Assembly (NCBI GenBank): GCA_028693055.1
Contig: JAQUWD010000041.1
Location: 1-36,012 of the forward strand
Reading direction: 5' to 3'
Source of the DNA: Eubacteriales bacterium
GTDB taxonomy: Bacteria > Bacillota > Clostridia > Christensenellales > Aristaeellaceae
Length of the DNA stretch: 36,012 nucleotides
The position numbers and the translations under genes are program-made. Of this stretch, positions 1-6,548 are shown in pieces (positions within the stretch are counted from its first letter, which is position 1; each line of letters begins with the position of its first letter). The notes under the pieces were generated by a model. The model had not been told where the DNA came from. It saw only the letters and a list, made by a program, of their open reading frames with translations, and searched no databases.

Positions 1-18
1 GATTGTCCTGCTGAAATT

Positions 19-52
19 GATAAAATTTTGTTTTAGATGGTTTAATTTTATC
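19..52. repeat. Perfect 9-bp inverted repeat in AT-rich leader
   Basis: GATAAAATT at 19-27 is the exact reverse complement of AATTTTATC at 44-52, with a 16-base spacer. It lies in roughly 200 bases that are much more AT-rich than the genes that follow, about 70 bases upstream of a predicted promoter. It could be an operator, or the end of a hairpin belonging to a gene outside the window. The sequence does not decide between these. Confidence 0.5.
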
Positions 53-120
53 CATATTGTTAATTATTTCGCATATAGCTGCTTTGGGTTGGCGTCAAAA
101 CCACTGTCCTTCCGGCTAGG

Positions 121-149
121 TTGCGCCATTTCATATTTTCCTTTATAAT
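121..149 (+). promoter_or_regulatory. Predicted sigma-A type promoter for the reductase/oxoamine synthase unit
   Basis: TTGCGC (121-126) and a perfect TATAAT (144-149) are separated by 17 bases. Transcription would begin near 156, about 45 bases before the reductase start. The -35 box matches consensus only in its first three bases, so the call rests on the perfect -10 box and the spacing. Confidence 0.6.
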
Positions 150-201
150 GCGGAGCGTTATCTATTTCCTATTTTATTTGGCATCATAACGGAGGTACGC
201 A

Positions 202-1023
202 ATGCAACAGAAAGGAACGGTATGGATCATCGGGGCTTCCAGCGGGCTGGGTTTGGCAACGGCTAACGCCTTTGCTCAAGACGGCTGGCTGGTTGTCTCC
301 GGCGCGCGATCCTTCCTAGGCAGCCCGCCGACGGAAGGCCCGTGCAGACTCCATCTGGACGTAACGGACGAAACAAGCTGCGACGGTTTTGTTCGGGACG
401 CCCTGAAACGAAGTCCCAGGGTGGACGCAATCGTATGCTGCGCGGCGCAACTGGTGCTGGGCTCCTGCGAGAACATCAGTCTGGGCGAATTAAACCGGCT
501 GCTGGATACCAACGTGCTGGGCACGGTACGCATGATCAAACGAGCGCTGCCCCTCATGCGGAAACAACAAAGCGGTAAAATCATTCTCTTTTCTTCGATC
601 AACGGATTGCTGGGCATTCCCTTCCAAAGCGCTTATACCATGAGTAAGCACGCCTTGGAGGGTTATGCAGAATGCCTAGCCATGGAAACCGAGCGTTACG
701 GCATTCAGGTTTGCTTGGTAGAACCGGGCGACCATCGGGGTGGCAGTCAGCGCACACGCCTGCACGCCGCCGCCGAGAGTTCTGCGTCGCCCTACTATCA
801 CGCCTATGAAAACGCCTGCAGCATCATCAGCCGGGACGAGGCGCAGGGCTTAAGCCCCGACGCACTAGGGAAAAAGGTGGTGCGCAACGCAAACAAGCGG
901 CGTATGCGCTTTCGTTTAAAAGTCGCCAAGCCGGATCAACGGCTGGCGGTATGGCTTCATACATGGCTCCCCGCGCGGATGAATCAAAGAATTCTGAACC
1001 GATACTATCATACCTGTCTATGA
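202..1023 (+). CDS. Short-chain dehydrogenase/reductase, candidate 3-ketosphinganine-type reductase
   Basis: This 273-residue protein is a classical SDR. The nucleotide-binding motif GASSGLG is at about residues 11-17, the catalytic Ser at 132, and the YxxxK pair is Tyr145-Lys149, with the usual 13-residue Ser-Tyr spacing. The family reduces ketones or oxidises alcohols with NAD(P)H. The start is supported by GGAGG at 191-195, six bases upstream. It is followed after 13 bases by the ligase-ACP-oxoamine synthase fusion, whose ribosome binding site (1023-1029) overlaps this stop codon, so the two are almost certainly co-translated. From that context I infer that it reduces the 3-keto group of the fusion product, as 3-ketosphinganine reductases do. 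The SDR fold is certain; the substrate is inferred, and a generic fatty-acyl or sugar SDR cannot be excluded. Confidence 0.85.
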   Translation: MQQKGTVWIIGASSGLGLATANAFAQDGWLVVSGARSFLGSPPTEGPCRLHLDVTDETSCDGFVRDALKRSPRVDAIVCCAAQLVLGSCENISLGELNRLLDTNVLGTVRMIKRALPLMRKQQSGKIILFSSINGLLGIPFQSAYTMSKHALEGYAECLAMETERYGIQVCLVEPGDHRGGSQRTRLHAAAESSASPYYHAYENACSIISRDEAQGLSPDALGKKVVRNANKRRMRFRLKVAKPDQRLAVWLHTWLPARMNQRILNRYYHTCL

Positions 1024-1036
1024 AGGAGGCAATGGG

Positions 1037-4000
1037 ATGCAACAACAGAATACATTAGAGCGCAATTGCGCTCTGTTTGCGGAACAAAAAAATTTTGCGA
1101 CGCTTTTTGAGCTTACCTGTGCTCACGGTCAGCGGGCGGCGGCGCTGTATCTGGAAAATAACGAGGAAAAGCAAATCACCTTTACCGAGTACCGCGCCAT
1201 GTCGGATGCGTATGCGGCTTTCATCTCAGACTACTTTCCCAAAGGCGGCTATGTTGCCATTGCGGCGGACACCTGCAAGGAATGGTTCCCCATGTTTTGG
1301 GGTGTAATGCGCTCCGGTCATAGCGCGCTGCTCATCGATGCGTCCTTGCCGGACGGGAGCGTGCGGAAGCTGATGGAGGAAGCCGGCTGCACTGCAATCA
1401 TCTCTCAGCGTGCAAGGCAGCTGGGGGATGGAATCTACCAGCTGCCCACAACGTTGCTTTTCTCAGCACCCCGTAAGAACGATTATCAGCCTGTTTACGG
1501 CGATAGCGTTGCTCTGTGCACCAGCGGCACCACTGGGCAAAGCCGCGTGTTTGTGTACAACGGCGAGGCCATTGCGGAGCAGGTTCTCTCCTCCAAACTG
1601 TTGTTTGAGGCCAATAAACGCTTCGTAAATGATGAAGCTCGACGCTCGCTGGTGTTTTTGCCCTTTCACCATGTGCTGGGCTTCATTGTAAATCTGTTGT
1701 GGTGCGGTTTTCTGGGCTATAGCAATATTTATTTGAAGGATCGCACCCCGGAGACGATTTTGGAAACTGCGCGTCGCTTTCAGCCCCAGCTTTTGGTGGC
1801 GGTGCCATTGCTGGCTAACAACCTTTGCGCCTCTTTGCGCAGGCAGCTTTCTAAGGAAAGCCGCTGGAAACGGGCGGCCTTTTCAGCCGGTCAGGGTATG
1901 AGCCTGATGGTGCAGTCAGTCGCGCCCACCCTTGGGCTTTCCATGGCGCAGAAATGGCTGTTTGCCGGGGTGACGGACAAGCTGCTGGGTAAGGAGCTGC
2001 AATGCGTCATTTTGGGCGGCAGTCATACCCCCGTTGAGCAGCTGCGACTGTTAAACGCGCTGGGTTACTATACCGTTTGCGGTTTTGGTATGACGGAAAC
2101 GGCTATTACCAGCGTAGAAACGGGAATGAGCTTACGCAAGCGGCTCTCTGGCTCCGTTGGAAAGCCGCTGAGCAACGTGCATTATCGCCTAAAGCCCGGC
2201 AGCGGGAAGCGTCGGGGAGAAATGCTGATTAAGGGTAGCAGCTTGCATACGGGTCGGTTGCAGGATGGTCAATTGCTGCCGCCTAACCGAGTGGAGGACG
2301 GCTGGTATCCCACCGGGGATTTGGTTCGCCTCACCCGTAGCCATCGCATGTTTGTTGAGGGACGCTGCAAAGAGGTGATTATTAACGAATCTGGAGAAAA
2401 TGTCTACCCGGACGAGCTGGAGGACCTTTTCGACGGCTTGGAGGGCGTAGAGCAATTCTCGGTGCTGGGGGTACCCAAGCCCGGGAAGGGTCAGCGCTAT
2501 GAGGATGTTACGCTGGTGCTGGGCGTAGGCAGGCATTACAGTGACGTGGACTATCTCTCCTTGCTCAGCGGCAAGGTAACGCTGATCAATCGTAAGCTGC
2601 CCGCCATCAAGCGGCTAACCCGTGTGATCGTCACGCCGGAGCCGCTGCCCTTGGTCAACGGGATCAAGGTGAAACGGCTGGCGCTGCGGGAACGAATCGC
2701 TCAAAGGACGCTGGAATGCCGGGAACTGAGCTTGAAGGTGGGCAGCCCATGGGCTGCGGCTCAGGAACAACAAGCTGTAGAACCCACAGCCGACCATACG
2801 CTGCTTCAGCAGGTACGCGGCTTGTACGCGGATGCTCTTGGACGGGACGATTTTGCCAACGACGCCCATTTCATTGATGATTTGGGCGGAGACAGCCTAC
2901 AGGTATTGTCCTTGACGCTGCGAGCCGAGGAGCTTTTCGGCGTGCTGATCGCCGTGGAGGAATATGGCCGCTGCGCCACGGTAAACGAGTTGACCGCATT
3001 GATCGAAGAAAAACGCTCCGGCAAAGCCGCTGCCAAAGCGGACGAGCCTGTGGTTCCCATTACTCGCTTTGAGGACGCGCCGGAGTACTTGGCTTTCCAA
3101 AAGCGTCAGCAAAGCTTGCTTGCCCATGGGGAGGATAACCCCTATTTTGTCTGCCATGATTCTCCCCTTCGGGATACCAGCATGATGGCGGGGCGAGAGG
3201 TGCTCAACTTCGGCAGCTATAACTATGTGGGCATGAGCGGCCGCGCGGAGGTATCCGAAGCCGCCAAAGCCGCTATCGACCGTTATGGCACCAGCGCCAG
3301 CGGAAGCCGTCTTTTGGCTGGAGAAAAGACCTTGTACCAGCAGCTGGAAAAGGAAATCGCCCAGTGGAAGCATACCCAGAGCGCCTTGGTCTGCGTTGGG
3401 GGCCATTCCACCAATGTGACCTTTGTGGGAAATTTCTGTGGCGAAGGGGATCTGATCGTCTATGACGCGCTGGCTCATAATTCCATCGAGCAGGGCTGCC
3501 GTCTAAGCCGCGCGTTATCGAAGCCCTTTCCACATAATGACCCGGAAGCGTTGGAAAGCATTCTAAAAGCGCTGCGGGGGCGATTTGGCAAGGCGCTGAT
3601 TGTCATCGAGGGCGCGTACAGCATGGACGGCGATGTGGCGAACGTTCCGGCCTTTGTGGAGCTTAAGAAGAAGTACGGCTGCTTTTTAATGGTGGATGAG
3701 GCGCATAGCTCCTGCGTCATCGGAGAAACCGGCGGCGGTGTGGATGAATACTTCCACCTGGAACCAACGGATATCGACGTAAAAATGGGTACGTTATCCA
3801 AGGGCTTAGGCACCTGCGGCGGTTATCTGGCCGGTTCAAGCGCGATCATCGAATACCTGCGGTACAGTCTGCCCGGCTTTGTCTTTAGCGTTGGTATATC
3901 ACCGGCGCTGGCGGCGGGCGCGTTGGAATCGATCCGGCAGTTGAAAGCCAACCCTCAAATCATGCGAGATATGAAACGCAATATCAGCTGCTTTGTGGAC

Positions 4001-4285
4001 GGCGCAAAGAAGCGCGGCTTCGATATTTGCTTGGCGGGGGAGACGGCGATCATTCCCGTACTGGTGGGCAAGGACGAGGACGCCTTTGCCTTGAGCGCCG
4101 CGCTGCAAAAGCAGGGCGTATTCGTGCCACCGGCGGTCTATCCTGCCGTGCCCAAGAATAAGGCGCGCCTGCGTTTCTGCGTAATCAGCGATCATAAGCC
4201 GGAGCAAATTGAAAAAGCGTTGGACGTATTAGCGAAAACGGCGGCTGAAATGCATATCGATTTACCCAAACGTCAGTATGCATAA
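1037..4285 (+). CDS. Fusion: fatty-acid AMP ligase - acyl carrier protein - PLP alpha-oxoamine synthase
   Basis: The 1082 residues hold three domains. Residues about 1-560 are an ANL adenylating enzyme: SGTTG loop near 163-167, GFGMTET at 349-355, GRCKE at 442-446 and a C-terminal Lys at 544. Residues about 585-660 are a carrier domain with GGDSL, the phosphopantetheine Ser being 620. Residues about 690-1075 are an alpha-oxoamine synthase (serine palmitoyltransferase/KBL/AONS family) with His814, DEAH at 887-890 and PLP Lys922 in TLSKGLG. The expected chemistry is activation of a fatty acid, loading onto the in-cis carrier, then decarboxylative Claisen condensation with an amino acid to a 3-keto-2-amino product. 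The amino acid (Ser, Ala, Gly or other) cannot be read from the sequence. No membrane segment is seen. The domain calls are strong; the pathway is inferred. The usual P-loop Lys of the ligase is Arg170. Confidence 0.9.
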   Translation: MQQQNTLERNCALFAEQKNFATLFELTCAHGQRAAALYLENNEEKQITFTEYRAMSDAYAAFISDYFPKGGYVAIAADTCKEWFPMFWGVMRSGHSALLIDASLPDGSVRKLMEEAGCTAIISQRARQLGDGIYQLPTTLLFSAPRKNDYQPVYGDSVALCTSGTTGQSRVFVYNGEAIAEQVLSSKLLFEANKRFVNDEARRSLVFLPFHHVLGFIVNLLWCGFLGYSNIYLKDRTPETILETARRFQPQLLVAVPLLANNLCASLRRQLSKESRWKRAAFSAGQGMSLMVQSVAPTLGLSMAQKWLFAGVTDKLLGKELQCVILGGSHTPVEQLRLLNALGYYTVCGFGMTETAITSVETGMSLRKRLSGSVGKPLSNVHYRLKPGSGKRRGEMLIKGSSLHTGRLQDGQLLPPNRVEDGWYPTGDLVRLTRSHRMFVEGRCKEVIINESGENVYPDELEDLFDGLEGVEQFSVLGVPKPGKGQRYEDVTLVLGVGRHYSDVDYLSLLSGKVTLINRKLPAIKRLTRVIVTPEPLPLVNGIKVKRLALRERIAQRTLECRELSLKVGSPWAAAQEQQAVEPTADHTLLQQVRGLYADALGRDDFANDAHFIDDLGGDSLQVLSLTLRAEELFGVLIAVEEYGRCATVNELTALIEEKRSGKAAAKADEPVVPITRFEDAPEYLAFQKRQQSLLAHGEDNPYFVCHDSPLRDTSMMAGREVLNFGSYNYVGMSGRAEVSEAAKAAIDRYGTSASGSRLLAGEKTLYQQLEKEIAQWKHTQSALVCVGGHSTNVTFVGNFCGEGDLIVYDALAHNSIEQGCRLSRALSKPFPHNDPEALESILKALRGRFGKALIVIEGAYSMDGDVANVPAFVELKKKYGCFLMVDEAHSSCVIGETGGGVDEYFHLEPTDIDVKMGTLSKGLGTCGGYLAGSSAIIEYLRYSLPGFVFSVGISPALAAGALESIRQLKANPQIMRDMKRNISCFVDGAKKRGFDICLAGETAIIPVLVGKDEDAFALSAALQKQGVFVPPAVYPAVPKNKARLRFCVISDHKPEQIEKALDVLAKTAAEMHIDLPKRQYA

Positions 4286-4294
4286 TGGCTATAT

Positions 4295-4318
4295 CGGAAA
4301 GATTAAAAGGTTTTTCCG
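4295..4318 (+). terminator. Possible weak terminator after the fusion gene
   Basis: CGGAAA (4295-4300) can pair with TTTCCG (4313-4318) around a 12-base loop, ten bases after the stop codon. The stem is short and the following T content is modest, so this is tentative. Confidence 0.3.
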
Positions 4319-4334
4319 CAAATTTTGTCAAGCA

Positions 4335-4363
4335 TTGAATTTTCGTCGGTGACAGAGTATAAT
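4335..4363 (+). promoter_or_regulatory. Predicted promoter for the receiver-like gene
   Basis: TTGAAT (4335-4340), a 17-base spacer and TATAAT (4358-4363). Just downstream, TTTGGT (4366-4371) and ACCAAA (4382-4387) form an inverted repeat with a 10-base spacer around the expected start site, a possible operator. The promoter makes the next genes a separate transcription unit from the fusion. Confidence 0.65.
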
Positions 4364-4400
4364 GTTTTGGTGTCCTTTATGACCAAACGGAGGGAAACGA

Positions 4401-5195
4401 GTGTATAGGCTGCTAATCGTTACCGAGAAACAGGCGGTATGGGATATGTTCGCCAAAATGAGCGGTTGGGAAACCCTGGGCTTTAAACAGCCGCGGCTGA
4501 GGAAAAATACCGCCGAAGCGCTGGAGTGCATGGAAAAGCATGCGATTGACGCGATAGCCATCGAGGATTCGGCGGCGCTGAACGACCTGAAAACCTATGT
4601 GGACGAGCGTTACCCCCTGATGCTGCGCTTCCCCATCGCGTCTAACGCGGAGGAACAGCTTCACGTGATCAAAGAATTGGACCGCATGCTGGGCATTTTG
4701 CGCGCCGATCATTTCAACGATGATTATGACGCAAAAAGCGCCCTTTGGATTGCGCAGGAGCGCTTGCTGAAGACCATTGTGTGCGGTCTGGTGCCCACGG
4801 AAAAAGAACTGGATATGAAGCTGAGGATGCTTCGCTGCCCGGAGGCGGCAAATGTACCCTGTATTCTTGCACGGTTGGGAATGAATATGGACGATCCCTT
4901 CCTGACAGATCGCTGGCATTACGGCAGCGAACGCTTGGAAACCGCGCTGCGCAACTTCTTCGGCGTGCAGCAGGACGGTATGACAATGCATATCGCCGTC
5001 ATTTCACCAGAGGAAGTACGGCTGCTGTGCTATCCGGAGCAACGCGGAGCGCAGCTTGACGAGGAACAGGTTACCCGCTATGTCAACGATACCATGGTGC
5101 AGATTAGTCGTTATCTCGGGTTGGAGATGAATATCCTCGAAATACGGAAGCTTCCCGGTCTGTGCGCTTTCGCGATGGAACGCGCGACGGCCTGA
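4401..5195 (+). CDS. Degenerate response-regulator-like protein without a DNA-binding domain
   Basis: The start is GTG at 4401, with GGAGGG at 4389-4394. The 264 residues open with YRLLIVTEKQ, the first strand of a CheY-type receiver as in YesN/AraC response regulators. The acidic pocket that should follow (usually DDE) reads TEK. The region where the phosphorylated Asp belongs reads AIDAIAIEDSAAL, so a normal phosphosite is not evident. The rest resembles the middle region of clostridial YesN-type regulators, but the usual C-terminal AraC helix-turn-helix is absent. I do not recognise a named family. It is followed by an SPFH protein 33 bases later and probably co-transcribed with it. It may be a pseudo-receiver that binds another protein; this is inference only. 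Confidence 0.55.
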   Translation: MYRLLIVTEKQAVWDMFAKMSGWETLGFKQPRLRKNTAEALECMEKHAIDAIAIEDSAALNDLKTYVDERYPLMLRFPIASNAEEQLHVIKELDRMLGILRADHFNDDYDAKSALWIAQERLLKTIVCGLVPTEKELDMKLRMLRCPEAANVPCILARLGMNMDDPFLTDRWHYGSERLETALRNFFGVQQDGMTMHIAVISPEEVRLLCYPEQRGAQLDEEQVTRYVNDTMVQISRYLGLEMNILEIRKLPGLCAFAMERATA

Positions 5196-5228
5196 CGCAT
5201 GGGTCAAAGTTGAAAGGAGCTATGAGAA

Positions 5229-6281
5229 ATGGGTTTCTTTAAGAATTTAGTTACAAGCCAGTTTATTGACGTTATCGAATGGACGGACGATACCCAGGAT
5301 ACCATGGTTTATAAGTACGATATGAACGGCAAGGAAATCATGATGGGCGCCCAGCTTACCGTTCGGGAGAGCCAATTGGCGGTTTTTGTGGACGAGGGCG
5401 AGCTGGCCGACGTGTTTCAGCCCGGTCGACACGAGCTTAGCACCCAGAACATGCCTATCATGACCAAGCTGAAGGCTTGGAAGTTTGGTTTTAATTCTCC
5501 CTTTAAGAGCGACGTTTACTTTGTCAATACCAAGCAGTTTATGGACTGCAAATGGGGCACCGGCAATCCTGTTATGATGCGTGATGCGGAATTCGGCATG
5601 ATTCGGATCCGTGCTTTCGGCTCCTACTCCTTCCGCGTAAAGGATGCGGCTACCTTTATGAGGGAGGTCTTTGGTACCAGCTCCCTGTTCACGGTGGATG
5701 GCGTGGAAGGTCAAATTAAGAGCATGGTGGTCAGCGGCTTAAGCGACGCCATCGCCCAAAGCAAGATTCCCGCGCTGGATTTGGCGGCGAACTATGACGA
5801 GCTGAGCCAGTATGCCCGGACGGCGCTCAATCCCAAGGTGGAGGCGCTGGGCCTTACGCTTTGCAACTTTGTCATCGAGAACATCAGTCTGCCGGAGGAA
5901 GTGGAAAAATCCATCGACAAGCGTACCTCCATGGGCGTGGTGGGCGACTTGAACAAGTATACGCAATTCCAAGCGGCGGAGGCTATGCGGGAGGCCGCTA
6001 ACAACCCAACGGGCGGCGTGGCTGGTATGGGCGTAGGCATGGGCGCTGGGGCGGCTATGGGGCAAATGTTTACCCAGAGCATGAATCAGGCCTCCCAGCC
6101 CGCTGGAGCTCGTTGCGTGGCTTGCGGACAGTCCATTCCCGCCGGAAGCAAATTCTGCTCTATCTGCGGCGCGGCTCAGCAGCAGGCTCAGCCTGTAGCA
6201 GCTGGCGCGTTCTGCCCCGGCTGTGGACAAAAGCTGGAAGCCGGCGCAAAATTCTGCCCCGCCTGTGGAAAGCAGCTGTAA
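5229..6281 (+). CDS. SPFH-domain protein with two C-terminal zinc ribbons (YdjI / virion-core-like family)
   Basis: This 350-residue protein has an SPFH (band-7-like) domain over about residues 20-240, typical of the YdjI-type bacterial family related by name to poxvirus virion core proteins. A Gly/Ala/Met-rich linker follows, then two zinc ribbons, each CxxC-x10-CxxC. Their cysteines are 296/299/310/313 and 329/332/343/346. There is no transmembrane segment. Family members are thought to act at membranes as scaffolds, in Bacillus with a phage-shock PspA-type partner; no PspA homologue is present here. AAAGGAG at 5213-5219 supports the start. It ends just before a dense hairpin cluster and shares a unit with the receiver-like gene upstream. 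Confidence 0.85.
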   Translation: MGFFKNLVTSQFIDVIEWTDDTQDTMVYKYDMNGKEIMMGAQLTVRESQLAVFVDEGELADVFQPGRHELSTQNMPIMTKLKAWKFGFNSPFKSDVYFVNTKQFMDCKWGTGNPVMMRDAEFGMIRIRAFGSYSFRVKDAATFMREVFGTSSLFTVDGVEGQIKSMVVSGLSDAIAQSKIPALDLAANYDELSQYARTALNPKVEALGLTLCNFVIENISLPEEVEKSIDKRTSMGVVGDLNKYTQFQAAEAMREAANNPTGGVAGMGVGMGAGAAMGQMFTQSMNQASQPAGARCVACGQSIPAGSKFCSICGAAQQQAQPVAAGAFCPGCGQKLEAGAKFCPACGKQL

Positions 6282-6323
6282 GCTACATTTTAACTACGAA
6301 CAATAAAAATGCGTTATCGAAAG

Positions 6324-6355
6324 CGACGGTAGGGAGTTTGTCCCTACCGTCGTTT
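6324..6355 (+). terminator. 12-bp perfect hairpin, likely terminator of the SPFH gene
   Basis: CGACGGTAGGGA (6324-6335) pairs perfectly with TCCCTACCGTCG (6341-6352) around a 5-base loop and is followed by TTT. It lies 43 bases after the SPFH stop codon. A near-identical hairpin recurs at 6516-6542. Confidence 0.6.
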
Positions 6356-6482
6356 CAGATTGTCGCCCTCTAGGGGGCGTCGGGGGAGCCCGCAGGCTAC
6401 TCTGACTATATTCGTATCGACCGGCTTTGCCGGTCGGGCGGGTAGTTTGCGGCAAAGCCGCAAACATTACCCGTAACTGGCG

Positions 6483-6504
6483 AAAAAGCGCGTAGCGCTT
6501 TTTT
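6483..6504. terminator. Bidirectional terminator between convergent genes
   Basis: AAAAAGCGC (6483-6491), loop GTA, then GCGCTTTTTT (6495-6504). The T-run occurs on both strands, so the hairpin can stop plus-strand transcription from the SPFH unit and minus-strand transcription leaving ygiQ. Confidence 0.65.
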
Positions 6505-6515
6505 GACACGCTGAG

Positions 6516-6548
6516 CGACGGTAGGGAGAACCCCTACCGTCGTTTTTT
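6516..6548 (+). terminator. Hairpin plus T6 tract overlapping the 3' end of ygiQ
   Basis: CGACGGTAGGG (6516-6526) pairs with CCCTACCGTCG (6532-6542) and is followed by six T on the plus strand (6543-6548). The stop codon of the minus-strand ygiQ gene (6534-6536) sits inside the stem, so the last residues of that protein are encoded by the repeat. Confidence 0.6.

Larger units (their letters stand above)
6323..6548. repeat. Cluster of perfect hairpins bounded by two copies of the same palindrome
   Basis: At least five stems fill this intergenic block: 6324-6352 (12 bp), 6418-6436 (CGACCGGC/GCCGGTCG, 8 bp), 6446-6464 (TTTGCGGC/GCCGCAAA, 8 bp, extendable by GGGTA/TACCC at 6440-6472), 6483-6503 (AAAAAGCGC/GCGCTTTTT, 9 bp) and 6516-6542 (11 bp). 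Weaker short stems lie at 6364-6379 and 6387-6398. The first and last share the 14-mer GCGACGGTAGGGAG. The block separates two convergent genes, and the last hairpin overlaps the end of ygiQ. It may be a composite terminator region, or a non-autonomous repeat element of the REP/MITE kind bounded by the shared palindrome. Confidence 0.65.

Noticed and set aside
2897..3478. Long antisense frames inside the fusion gene and elsewhere (for example 4413-4991, 5739-6230, 17065-17460)
   Set aside because: They lie wholly opposite or in other frames of well-recognised genes, show no family features and lack ribosome binding sites; GC-rich coding DNA produces such shadows.
4660..4680. CACGTG-centred sequences (also near 23590 and 27615) as parS sites
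   Set aside because: They share only the CACGTG core; the flanks do not match the TGTTTCACGTGAAACA parS palindrome (about 10-11 of 16 positions at best), and all lie within coding sequence.
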